NCBI GenBank assembly: GCA_947504795.1
Contig: CANNJG010000006.1
Coordinates: 1-23,735 of the forward strand
Direction of reading: 5' to 3'
Source: Legionellaceae bacterium
GTDB lineage: Bacteria; Pseudomonadota; Gammaproteobacteria; Legionellales; Legionellaceae
DNA: 23,735 nt
Part shown: positions 1 through 7,019 of the stretch, piece by piece
How positions within the stretch are numbered: the stretch's first letter is position 1
Layout of the letters: the number at the start of each line of letters is the position of its first letter
Position numbers and translations under genes: made by a program
Notes under the pieces: generated by a model
The model's database searches: none
What the model saw: only the letters and a program-made list of their open reading frames with translations
What the model was told of the DNA's origin: nothing

Positions 1-320
1 AAATGCGCTACAACAAATCCCGGCTCACTATGCACAGCATCGCGATAATGCCGCAGGGCTTTGAGATAATCTTGATCGACAGCATACATGCCTGCTAAAT
101 TATTATGCGCTTTTGCATTCTTAGGATCTAACGCTAAAACCCGATGCAGAACATCTTTAGCGTGCTGCCGGTCTCCTAATGCAATATAAGCAGCTCCCAA
201 ATACCCCCAAATATCCATCTGCATAGGATCCAAATGAATTAATTTCTCGTAAATTTCAATCGCTTCTTGATGCAATCCTTGTTGCTGTAATGCCTGCGCT
301 TGCTCAACTGTGTGTATCAT
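1..320 (-). CDS. TPR-repeat protein, N-terminal part (runs off left edge)
   Basis: Reading the minus strand from the ATG at 320 gives 106 open codons to the window edge. An in-frame TGA nine bases upstream fixes this as the first possible ATG. The peptide starts MIHTVEQAQALQQQG and shows at least two and a half tetratricopeptide repeats. The helix signatures are visible as A-x-x-L-Y/G-x-A-I-x-I-Y-x-x-L-x-L-D-P, then W-x-x-L-G-x-A-Y-x-A-L-G-D, then A-x-N-N-L-A-G-M-Y. TPR domains are protein-interaction scaffolds; in many proteobacteria such an N-terminal TPR block precedes a methyltransferase or glycosyltransferase domain, but the C-terminal part is outside the window, so no enzymatic role can be given. 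The gene is divergent from the hydrolase gene starting at 392. Confidence 0.8.
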   Translation of the reverse strand, partial: MIHTVEQAQALQQQGLHQEAIEIYEKLIHLDPMQMDIWGYLGAAYIALGDRQHAKDVLHRVLALDPKNAKAHNNLAGMYAVDQDYLKALRHYRDAVHSEPGFVVAH

Positions 321-329
321 TTGAATTCA

Positions 330-359
330 TTGTTAAATCGCTTATAAACATCATATACT
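330..359 (+). promoter_or_regulatory. candidate sigma70 promoter for the hydrolase-pncC pair
   Basis: A -35-like TTGTTA (330-335) and a -10-like TATACT (354-359) are separated by 18 bp. They lie about 33 bp upstream of the ATG at 392, inside the short divergent gap after the TPR gene. The match is found by eye only. Confidence 0.35.
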
Positions 360-391
360 ATCCTAAATCATTGTTAACAAGGAGTGTTTAC

Positions 392-1105
392 ATGTACCGT
401 TCTAATTATATTTATTACCATGGGGAATTGGAACTTCATGGCTATGTGGCGTATAACGACCAAGATGACCGACCCAAACCCTGCGTACTCATTATTCACG
501 ATTGGTCTGGGCAAAATGAGTTTGTCCGACAAAAAGCGCATATTTTCGCTGAATTGGGTTATGTTAGCTTTGCCATTGACATGTATGGGTTAGGAAAAAA
601 TGGAACCACCACGGAAGAAAAACAAGCTTTGATTCATCCTTTGATTAACGATCGATTATTACTACGCACACGTGTCCAAGCAGCTTTCGATGCCGCCACC
701 ACTATGCCAGAAATCGACCAAAAAAAAATCGCGGCCATTGGCTTTTGCTTTGGTGGTCTATGTGCTTTGGACTTGGCACGCGCTGGCGCAGAACTCAGGG
801 GTGCTGTAAGTATTCATGGCTTGCTAGAAAAACCTGTCGATCTAGAAAGTCTTCCCATCCATGCTAAAGTTTTAGCATTACATGGTGCAGAAGATCCCTT
901 GGCTCCGGCTGAAGTTGTCGATACATTTTGTCAAGAAATGACAACAAAAAAAGTAGATTGGCAACTTCATGTGTTTGGCAACACCAAACATGCGTTTACT
1001 AATCCGAAAGCGCATGACCCAGAGAAGGGGCTGATCTTTTCTGCTTCCGCAGCGAGACGATCCACACAATTAATTAGCAACTTTCTAGAAGAAGTGTTTG
1101 GTTGA
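392..1105 (+). CDS. dienelactone hydrolase family protein
   Basis: A 237-aa alpha/beta hydrolase of the dienelactone hydrolase family, a cytoplasmic class that hydrolyses ester or lactone bonds; the substrate here is unknown. The triad can be placed by eye: nucleophile Cys119 in GFCFGG (a Cys rather than Ser elbow, as in classical DLH), Asp168 in HGAEDPLAP, and His200 in NTKHAFTNP. An oxyanion-side motif HDWSGQNEF lies near residue 36. The reading frame is open back to 290, but the start at 392 is preferred because AAGGAG (379-384) sits 7 bases upstream and the protein then begins at the usual family length. Its TGA stop overlaps the TTG start proposed for the next gene, so the two are probably co-transcribed and translationally coupled. 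Family assignment is firm; physiological role is not. Confidence 0.88.
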   Translation: MYRSNYIYYHGELELHGYVAYNDQDDRPKPCVLIIHDWSGQNEFVRQKAHIFAELGYVSFAIDMYGLGKNGTTTEEKQALIHPLINDRLLLRTRVQAAFDAATTMPEIDQKKIAAIGFCFGGLCALDLARAGAELRGAVSIHGLLEKPVDLESLPIHAKVLALHGAEDPLAPAEVVDTFCQEMTTKKVDWQLHVFGNTKHAFTNPKAHDPEKGLIFSASAARRSTQLISNFLEEVFG

Positions 1106-1593
1106 ACGTGACAATAGCCGATTTAGTTAATTCCTTAGGGACCATCCTTCAAAAAAATCATCACCTCTGCACCGTCGCGGAATCGTGTACTGGAGGCTTA
1201 ATCGCTGCTGCAATCACCACACAACCCGGGAGTTCTGGCTGGTTTGACTGTGGTTTTGTAACTTATTCGAATCCCTCCAAACACGCCGTCTTAGGGGTAA
1301 GCCCAGAAATATTAAACACGTATGGCGCCGTCAGCGCAGAAACAGCCCTAGCGATGGCTGAAGGCGCTTTGCGCAATAGCAGCGCCCACATCAGTGTGGC
1401 CGTAACCGGTATTGCTGGGCCAGAGGGCGGAAATAAAGAAAAACCAGTGGGCACTGTCTGGTTCGCATGGGCAGGACATCACGCAGAGACGAGCAGTATC
1501 TGTCATCATTTAACCGGGACGCGCGCAGCCATTCGCAAAGCTTGTGTTTCTATCGCGCTGCAAGGACTCCTATCACACATTAACCGGACTTAG
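1102..1593 (+). CDS. pncC: nicotinamide-nucleotide amidohydrolase (CinA C-terminal domain family)
   Basis: A 163-aa stand-alone CinA C-terminal domain protein. In characterised members this domain deamidates NMN to NaMN in pyridine nucleotide salvage. Family motifs are plain: AESCTGG near residue 26, then GxVTYSNxxK, VTGIAGPxGG and KPVGTVWFAW. The length matches the single-domain PncC (YgaD) form rather than full-length CinA, which carries an additional N-terminal MoaB-like domain. The start is uncertain: TTG at 1102 overlaps the hydrolase stop, and GTG at 1108 is an alternative; AGAAG-like purine tracts lie upstream of both. It forms a two-gene unit with the preceding hydrolase. A recA gene often follows this family in gammaproteobacteria, but none follows here; instead there is a 220-bp gap and an unrelated gene. 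Confidence 0.88.
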   Translation: MNVTIADLVNSLGTILQKNHHLCTVAESCTGGLIAAAITTQPGSSGWFDCGFVTYSNPSKHAVLGVSPEILNTYGAVSAETALAMAEGALRNSSAHISVAVTGIAGPEGGNKEKPVGTVWFAWAGHHAETSSICHHLTGTRAAIRKACVSIALQGLLSHINRT

Positions 1594-1813
1594 AAAACCC
1601 AGAGGTCGAGGCGGATTAACTCTTTAATGAGCGGGTTTAGATGACTAAATGGGTTCTCTCATTAGTCAATCTCAGGAAGCGATCGAGGTTGTGCAATAGT
1701 CCTGATTCAGTAACAGTCGTGCGACGAACTTACCCGTGCCTAAATAATCATAAAATTGGACTTTTCTCTATTTTTGTACTATTAATTAACTGTTATCTTA
1801 TTTTTAGCGCACT
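1594..1813. other. 220-bp gap with weak inverted repeats
   Basis: No coding signal was seen. GACTAA (1643-1648) and TTAGTC (1662-1667) could form a small stem, and AAACCC (1595-1600) could pair with GGGTTT (1633-1638). Neither has a following T-run, so a terminator for pncC is possible but not supported. The 3' part (from about 1740) is AT-rich and probably holds the promoter of the next gene. Confidence 0.3.
1756..1785 (+). promoter_or_regulatory. candidate sigma70 promoter for the orphan gene at 1835
   Basis: TTGGAC (1756-1761) and TATTAA (1780-1785) with an 18-bp spacer lie in a strongly AT-rich stretch upstream of the gene. By-eye match only. Confidence 0.3.
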
Positions 1814-1834
1814 ATGATTTTAAGGAATATGATT

Positions 1835-2623
1835 ATGTCGTCTGAAAATAGTAATCATAATAATAAAAGGGAGCCACCCAAGCAAAAACCACATTCGGAT
1901 AGCGCGCCCAGTGTCAACGATATTAAGTTGGGCAAAAAATTGGGATTATCCAAGTCCGAATTCAAACGCTATAAACAATTGGATATGTTAGTCCAGTCTA
2001 TGCTGACGCATAAACTCCATGAAAGAAACGACTTAAATCATTTTGTCGTATTACATTTGGGGGAAAAAATCAGCCCTCATCCACAATTCACAGCTTTGGT
2101 TAAAATTTTACTTCCTACAGAGCATGCTCTGCGCTACGCATTACAAAAAGTTAATTACATTGAACAAGAAATTAATCAACTATTAGCATTACACGATACT
2201 TTGCCATTGTTCGATGACAATACAACTAAAAAACATCGGGTTGAACTATTATTAGAGGTCGCCTTAGAATATCAACAATCTATATCAAAAGATCTAAAGA
2301 CGCTGCCTAAACGCGAACAGCTGCAACAGAAATTAAAACATCTCAAACTCATCATTGCCGAATTAAATGAACAATTAAAAACCTCTCAATTTATCATCCA
2401 TAACCCTGCCCTATTGACTTCATCCGATCCGGATATTCAATATTTCTTAAGTAAATTAAAAGCGATAGGGGTGACGGACACCAATAACCCCGAAAGCAAT
2501 AAAAAGCCTGCTGGATTTTTTAGAGTTAGGATTCTTGGCGCTTTGTTTAACCCTGAAGTAACGGATACCGATCAAGAAAAACCCGGTAGCGAGAAAAAAA
2601 ATGATCCTGGACAAGGCAGATGA
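1835..2623 (+). CDS. hypothetical protein, charged and helical
   Basis: A 263-aa protein that I do not recognise. The frame is open from ATG 1814, but AAGGA (1822-1826) is correctly spaced only for the ATG at 1835, so that start is chosen. The sequence begins with a polar tail (MSSENSNHNNKREPPK), continues with a basic segment KLGKKLGLSKSEFKRYKQ and a long run of amphipathic helices with heptad-like leucines (roughly residues 110-190), and ends in a Pro/Asp/Glu/Lys-rich tail. There is no signal peptide and no membrane segment, so it is probably cytoplasmic or exported without one. It stands alone between an AT-rich gap and a convergent gene. The polar, disordered C-terminus would fit a Dot/Icm substrate, but that is only a guess from composition and context. 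Confidence 0.65.
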   Translation: MSSENSNHNNKREPPKQKPHSDSAPSVNDIKLGKKLGLSKSEFKRYKQLDMLVQSMLTHKLHERNDLNHFVVLHLGEKISPHPQFTALVKILLPTEHALRYALQKVNYIEQEINQLLALHDTLPLFDDNTTKKHRVELLLEVALEYQQSISKDLKTLPKREQLQQKLKHLKLIIAELNEQLKTSQFIIHNPALLTSSDPDIQYFLSKLKAIGVTDTNNPESNKKPAGFFRVRILGALFNPEVTDTDQEKPGSEKKNDPGQGR

Positions 2624-2642
2624 AGCGCTAGCAAAAAGCGCT
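2624..2642 (+). terminator. possible stem-loop after the orphan gene
   Basis: Directly after the TGA stop, AGCGCT occurs at 2624-2629 and again at 2637-2642. Being self-complementary, the two copies can form a 6-bp stem with a 7-base A-rich loop. T-rich tracts come only about 20 bases later, so this is a weak terminator candidate. Confidence 0.3.
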
Positions 2643-2731
2643 AATCTGCTGACATTGAAGTATTTTTGGATATTTTTTTAACGAATTCATCGTCAGCCCT
2701 TTGGTCAAACCCATGAAACCAAGATATTTGG

Positions 2732-2753
2732 GGGGTGTTGAGCATTCAACCCC
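2732..2753. terminator. hairpin between two convergent genes
   Basis: GGGTGTTGA and TCAACCCC around a GCAT loop form an 8-bp stem with one bulged T. It lies in the 157-bp gap between two convergent genes, where a shared terminator is expected, but neither strand shows a T-run after it. It could act as a 3'-end stabiliser rather than an intrinsic terminator. Confidence 0.3.
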
Positions 2754-2780
2754 ATCGCTTACTAACCAGGAAAATAGATA

Positions 2781-4880
2781 TCAAGTGCCTAATGAGCCTA
2801 TTTCATGAGTGGTTTGCATTTTTACCTTGTCAGCTGCACTTGCGAGGCCCGCATCTCGTCCGACAAAAAAACCAATGCCAGCGCTCAGTGTGGCCGCACC
2901 CGCTAGGGTCAACAATGAGCCAACACTGATCGGAGTGGTCGCTCCCACAACGAGCATGCCGCATAGTATCATCATGACGCCTGCTAGGATAAATAATGCT
3001 TTATTCAGATGATGCCAACCGGCACCAGGCAAAAGTAATGCTGTCTCAGATATATGTCGCATATATCGCTGATGCGCTGCGAAATCATAGCGTACGTTAG
3101 ACACTTCTCCAGAGAAACCACCTATATAGCTGAACATCTGAGCTTCATGTGGAACTTGATTTTGGTTTATAAAAATCAGACCATGTGCTACATGTGAGCA
3201 TAGATCGGCTAAACGTAGAAGGAGCCTTTCATCACGGCTGAGCATCGTAGGGAGGAAATTATTTTGAGCCGCATTGAAGGGTAACCGTAATCGGAGTTCA
3301 TTCAGTACAATGCGTGCTTCAGATAGCGCTAATTTTAGAGCTTGGGAAGGGGCTGCATGGTTGTATTCTTGTTGCAGTTTCAAAACTACGTTTAATAATT
3401 CAAAATAATATTGGAAGTAAGTTTGTTGCGCATTTTTGATACCACTCTGAATACGTTCATTGTGGGTGGGCTTAACCGCTGAGCTCGGACTGGACGGAAC
3501 GACATCGAAAGCCGGAGGGCCTTTTCGATGAGAAATTTTTTGTTTTTGGATTAACTTGTTGATATAACTTGAGTAATCATCACCATGAATGTTCAGCAAC
3601 GCTATAAATTTATGAGGGCTTTGAAAAGTTTTTTCATGATTCATGATGAAGTCGAGAAATTCGATGCTTAATAATGTACATATATTTGTATTGTCAGGGA
3701 GCCCAGGGAGCGTCAGCGGTGACACTTGCAGGGCTAGATCGCCAATGAAATGCTTTGAGGACAAACCAAGATGGGCGATCAGATTTTGATTCGTTGCAGC
3801 CTGAATAGTGCCATTTTGAATAAATAGGTAAACAAAGTTAGGGTTGCGCACGACCAAGCCCGCATAAAAATGTTGAGATAACTTGGGTTTGAAAAGAAAC
3901 GGAAAATAATTTAAATTTTGTTCAACTAATATTCGATGACGGTCTGTCAATTCTTCGACTAAATTTAGATTTTCACTGTCATAGACATGTGGTCGAATGA
4001 ACAATGGTTGCATGTCGGGCGAAGTATTTTGATAAATCTGTTGAATTATCCGTTCGACATTTTTAGTATTATAATTGACGGTGAATGCAGAGGGTTCAAA
4101 TCCTAAAACAGTATCGTCTTTCTCCGCTACTGTCCCCAAAGAAACGAGTGCGCTTGTTAATTCTTGATAAAACCCTTGGAACTCCTCGGACGCTAGCAAT
4201 TCATCAGATAGTGCACTCAGGTATCGGTCGTGTTTTTCTCTGATTGTTACGATAAAAGTCCGATAACCTTCCGGATCACTCTCTATCAGCGCTCCAAAGT
4301 CTGGTGAAATGATCGAAGAGGTAGGCACACTAGAGTCAGGCACAACCTCAGGATGATTCATGATATAGTCTAAAAATTCAACACATAGTGGGCCGCATGA
4401 AACGAATCCCCCTTTGTCTTCATAACGGGGATTTTGAATTTTTTCCGAGGAGACGATGACAGGCAAGTCCGCAATCTGATTTGATGTAGATACGCCAAAA
4501 CGCTTCCGAAAGCTATTCGTGCTTAAGCTTGAGCCTAAAGGGTCAAAGATATAAATATAATCAGGATCGACATGAATGAATCCTGCACAAAAATGTTGAG
4601 ACATCCCGGGTTTTAGTATAAAAGGCAGATATTTTAGATGTTGTTCCAGTAAGAGTAGATGGCAAGCGCCTAGCAATTTATCCAGCGTAGTGGCTTCATT
4701 ATCCAGGCCATCATAAAAAACATAGGGTTTTAGAAAATGATATTTCTTGTTCGCAGGAATGTCTCGGTAGATTTGCCAAATCAGACGCTGTACATCTTCA
4801 TTACGATACCAAGTTTCGAAGGCTCTGCTATCAGTTTGATCTTGAGTTCTAAACTCTGTCTGCGCTTTGTTGATCATCAT
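2781..4880 (-). CDS. tandem CE-clan cysteine-protease-like protein with C-terminal membrane hairpin
   Basis: A 699-aa protein not recognised by name. Residues about 21-178 and 264-418 are two copies of one domain: compare MSQHFCAGF with LSQHFYAGL, and VEFLDYIMNH with IEFLDFIMNH. The first copy shows the residue order of CE-clan (Ulp1/YopJ-type) cysteine proteases: His96, Asp113 in YIYIFDPLG, Gln149, and Cys162 in SCGPL. The His-to-Asp gap of 17 equals that remembered for yeast Ulp1. In the second copy His337 and Cys401 remain, but the Asp position is Ile354 and the Cys-Gly pair is Cys-Thr, so it is probably inactive. A helical stretch follows (about 475-620). Two hydrophobic segments (about 627-647 and 651-673), rich in Gly and Ala, then form a likely membrane hairpin. 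There is no signal peptide. It lies 86 bp downstream of lpxA on the same strand. Proteases, deubiquitinases and acetyltransferases of this clan are common type III and type IV effectors, so a host-directed role is inferred. Confidence 0.7.
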   Translation of the reverse strand: MMINKAQTEFRTQDQTDSRAFETWYRNEDVQRLIWQIYRDIPANKKYHFLKPYVFYDGLDNEATTLDKLLGACHLLLLEQHLKYLPFILKPGMSQHFCAGFIHVDPDYIYIFDPLGSSLSTNSFRKRFGVSTSNQIADLPVIVSSEKIQNPRYEDKGGFVSCGPLCVEFLDYIMNHPEVVPDSSVPTSSIISPDFGALIESDPEGYRTFIVTIREKHDRYLSALSDELLASEEFQGFYQELTSALVSLGTVAEKDDTVLGFEPSAFTVNYNTKNVERIIQQIYQNTSPDMQPLFIRPHVYDSENLNLVEELTDRHRILVEQNLNYFPFLFKPKLSQHFYAGLVVRNPNFVYLFIQNGTIQAATNQNLIAHLGLSSKHFIGDLALQVSPLTLPGLPDNTNICTLLSIEFLDFIMNHEKTFQSPHKFIALLNIHGDDYSSYINKLIQKQKISHRKGPPAFDVVPSSPSSAVKPTHNERIQSGIKNAQQTYFQYYFELLNVVLKLQQEYNHAAPSQALKLALSEARIVLNELRLRLPFNAAQNNFLPTMLSRDERLLLRLADLCSHVAHGLIFINQNQVPHEAQMFSYIGGFSGEVSNVRYDFAAHQRYMRHISETALLLPGAGWHHLNKALFILAGVMMILCGMLVVGATTPISVGSLLTLAGAATLSAGIGFFVGRDAGLASAADKVKMQTTHEIGSLGT

Positions 4881-4966
4881 AAGCCTGTTTACTGATGTTA
4901 TTCATCCATGATTATCCAGGTTAATTTTTTTTAAAAAAAAAGACCGCTCATTTTTTTGCCCACCGC

Positions 4967-5773
4967 TTACCGAACAATACCCCGCGTCGAACTGCTGAGC
5001 GCATCAATTAAAGGAATCACTTCTGGATGCTCGATGCGCATCAACTCTAGCTCTACCAATGCTAGTTGAACCGTCAATCCCTTGCGAAAAATGATTTTGT
5101 AGGCTCGTCGCAACGCGTCAATGGCTTCGGAAGAAAAACCGCCGCGACGTAACCCAACGGAATTGAGTCCACATGCTGACGTATCTTGACCGGCGATCAT
5201 CAGATAGGGAAGAACGTCTTTTGTAACATAGGTCGCACGTGCAATAAAAGCATAGGCGCCGATATGACAAAATTGATGAACAGCAGCGTATGCACCAATA
5301 TTAGCATAATCATCAACCACTACATGTCCCGACAATGCTGCATAGCTCACTAAGCATACTTGATTACCGACACGGCAATCATGGCCCACATGGCTGTAAG
5401 CCATGAAGAAGTTGTCACTACCAATGACAGTGACCCCTCCGCCATTCACGGTGCCACGACTAATCATGGTGAATTCTCGAATCAAGTTATTATCGCCGAT
5501 TTCTAAACGTGTGGGTTCATCTTTATATTTCTTGTCCTGGGGAGCATCCCCTACGGAAGCGAATTGAAAAATTTTATTGTCACGTCCAATCCGAGTGGGG
5601 CCTTGGACCACCACGTGAGGTCCAATCCATGTACCGGCTCCTATTTCCACATCTGCACCGATGATAGTGCCAGGACCTATCACAACGCCCTCAGCAATCT
5701 TTGCTGACGGGTGAATCACGGCATGTTCAGAGATAAGCGCGGCTGTTGGGTAACGGATTGCATGTTCAGACAT
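4967..5773 (-). CDS. lpxA: UDP-N-acetylglucosamine O-acyltransferase
   Basis: A 268-aa cytoplasmic acyltransferase that catalyses the first step of lipid A synthesis, moving a 3-hydroxyacyl group from ACP to the 3-OH of UDP-GlcNAc. Left-handed beta-helix hexapeptide repeats fill the N-terminal two thirds (IGPGTIIGADVEIGAGTWIG and onward), followed by the helical C-terminal domain ending SSSTRGIVR. The catalytic His aligned with E. coli His125 is His131 (YSHVGHDC), and the AVHQF motif is at 164-168. Numbering runs six ahead of E. coli throughout. The residue aligned with the acyl-chain ruler Gly173 of E. coli is Arg179, which is unusual. The start ATG shares one base with the fabZ stop (TAATG), so translation is coupled. 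No lpxB follows; the next gene is the protease-like protein. Confidence 0.95.
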   Translation of the reverse strand: MSEHAIRYPTAALISEHAVIHPSAKIAEGVVIGPGTIIGADVEIGAGTWIGPHVVVQGPTRIGRDNKIFQFASVGDAPQDKKYKDEPTRLEIGDNNLIREFTMISRGTVNGGGVTVIGSDNFFMAYSHVGHDCRVGNQVCLVSYAALSGHVVVDDYANIGAYAAVHQFCHIGAYAFIARATYVTKDVLPYLMIAGQDTSACGLNSVGLRRGGFSSEAIDALRRAYKIIFRKGLTVQLALVELELMRIEHPEVIPLIDALSSSTRGIVR

Positions 5774-6234
5774 TAATTTTTTTCCTTCTTTACTTGCTTT
5801 GCAGCACTCATTAAATCAGCAGAGCAAGCTAATTTATCACCCACATGGACCTCACCGTGTAACCGCCAAAAATCGCGTTTTTGCGCCACTAAACTGACAT
5901 GCAATGTCAGTTGATCACCTGGTGTTACTACTTGTTTAAACTTGGCATTATCAATGCCCGCAAAAAAATAAAAAAATTCGTATCCTTCTTCAGGAGAACG
6001 TGACAAATTTGAGAGGATCCCTGATGCTTGCGCTAAGGCTTCTAACATTAAAACCCCAGGCATAATAGGATTTCCAGGAAAATGCCCATTGAAAAAAGGC
6101 TCATTAATACTTACATTTTTAATGGCTGTTAAGTATTCGAAGGGTTTATAGTCCAGTACACGATCTACCAACAAAAACGGGTAGCGATGCGGCAATAAAT
6201 TAAAAATGGCATTGATATCCACGGATTCACTCAT
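5773..6234 (-). CDS. fabZ: 3-hydroxyacyl-ACP dehydratase
   Basis: A 153-aa hot-dog-fold dehydratase of type II fatty acid synthesis that removes water from (3R)-hydroxyacyl-ACP in the cytoplasm. It competes with LpxA and LpxD for the same substrate pool, which explains the conserved linkage. HRYPFLLVDRV lies at 16-26 and the signature NGHFPGNPIMPGVLMLEALAQ at 49-69, giving catalytic His51 and Glu65. Length is normal for the family. It overlaps lpxA by one base. In most gammaproteobacteria lpxD lies directly upstream; here the 176 bp before the ATG hold only a large inverted repeat, so fabZ-lpxA may depend on read-through from skp or on its own promoter. Confidence 0.96.
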   Translation of the reverse strand: MSESVDINAIFNLLPHRYPFLLVDRVLDYKPFEYLTAIKNVSINEPFFNGHFPGNPIMPGVLMLEALAQASGILSNLSRSPEEGYEFFYFFAGIDNAKFKQVVTPGDQLTLHVSLVAQKRDFWRLHGEVHVGDKLACSADLMSAAKQVKKEKN

Positions 6235-6273
6235 CGATTATCTCACACAACTAAACTAAAACTACATTTATCA

Positions 6274-6338
6274 TAACGAGTCAGTACCTTTCAAGGAACC
6301 GCCCCATTGGGTGAACCTTGAAAGGTACTGACTCGTTA
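6274..6338. repeat. perfect 23-bp inverted repeat with 19-bp spacer
   Basis: Positions 6274-6296 and 6316-6338 are perfect reverse complements. The arms begin TAACGAGTCAGTACC and end with its mirror GGTACTGACTCGTTA. The spacer contains a smaller CCC/GGG pairing. Neither side has the T-run of an intrinsic terminator, and no target duplication is evident. It lies in the skp-fabZ gap where lpxD is normally found. It could be a dispersed palindromic element, a relic of a mobile element, or a processing or attenuation hairpin in the mRNA. Confidence 0.85.
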
Positions 6339-6410
6339 CTAACTTTTAGCACCATCGCCACCGAGAAGGCTAGAGGAGACGGCACACAAAAACTAAGCGC
6401 CTTGGTTATC

Positions 6411-6911
6411 TTACTTGATTTCCTGCATGACTTTAGCCGTCACATCAAGTTTATCAACACTAAAAGGCGCGGCATCTTTTTGTAGGACAAGATCATACTT
6501 CTCGCGTTCAGCGATTTTGGAAATCGCAGCACGAATTTTAGTATAAAACGCTTCCATCGCTTCGTTATGGGCCGTGCTCAATTCTTGCTGGTATTGTTGG
6601 CCATCACGCTCGAATTGCTGTTGTTCCCCTACAATTTTCTTTTCTAAATCTTTACGCTGTGATTGACTCATGATGGCAGTATCCCGCTTAAAGTTTTCCA
6701 TATCTTTCTTAAGCGTTTCTTCCATAGCAATCAATTTATCTCTGCGTGGTTTAAATTCTTTTTCCAATTTTTCTTGTATGGACTTCATTTGTGCAGAGGT
6801 TTGCATGATTTTTTGCAAATCAACCACGCCAATCCTTGAACCATCTGCAAACAAATTAGCACTAACCACTGCTAGTGTTGCCGCCAGCACTAAACCACTC
6901 AAACGCTTCAT
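6411..6911 (-). CDS. skp: periplasmic chaperone Skp/OmpH
   Basis: A 166-aa periplasmic chaperone that holds unfolded outer-membrane proteins on their way to the Bam complex. Residues 1-22 are a Sec signal peptide (MKRLSGLVLAATLAVVSANLFA, cleavage about after LFA). The mature start SRIGVVDLQKIM is the Skp/OmpH hallmark. A long charged coiled coil follows (about 40-125), forming the tentacles of the trimeric jellyfish, and then the C-terminal strand region with KYDLVLQKD. GGAG lies six bases before the ATG. It is placed directly downstream of bamA with a 108-bp gap, as in most gammaproteobacteria. Confidence 0.95.
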   Translation of the reverse strand: MKRLSGLVLAATLAVVSANLFADGSRIGVVDLQKIMQTSAQMKSIQEKLEKEFKPRRDKLIAMEETLKKDMENFKRDTAIMSQSQRKDLEKKIVGEQQQFERDGQQYQQELSTAHNEAMEAFYTKIRAAISKIAEREKYDLVLQKDAAPFSVDKLDVTAKVMQEIK

Positions 6912-6929
6912 GCTTTCTCCTTATCGAAC

Positions 6930-6935
6930 ATTATA
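6930..6935 (-). promoter_or_regulatory. consensus -10 box before skp
   Basis: On the minus strand TATAAT sits 18 bases upstream of the skp ATG, in the 108-bp bamA-skp gap. A matching -35 is not evident (ATTAAG at the right spacing), so this may be a weak internal promoter or chance. Confidence 0.3.
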
Positions 6936-7019
6936 ACGACACTACGCGCAGCCTTAATCTGAACTGCACGAAGAATAACCTCAAATCCAGCGCTAATCGT
7001 AGCACATTTTAAAACAGAC

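Noticed and set aside
290..391. N-terminal extension of the dienelactone hydrolase
   Set aside because: The extra 34 residues overlap the divergent TPR gene and resemble no domain; a strong AAGGAG sits before the ATG at 392.
4925..4955. Intrinsic terminator after lpxA
   Set aside because: There is a long T-run on the minus strand, but the GC-rich bases before it form a direct repeat (ACCGCT twice) rather than an inverted one, so no stem is supported.
6339..6410. Remnant of lpxD
   Set aside because: Translation of the gap in all frames shows no hexapeptide-repeat pattern or LpxD motif.
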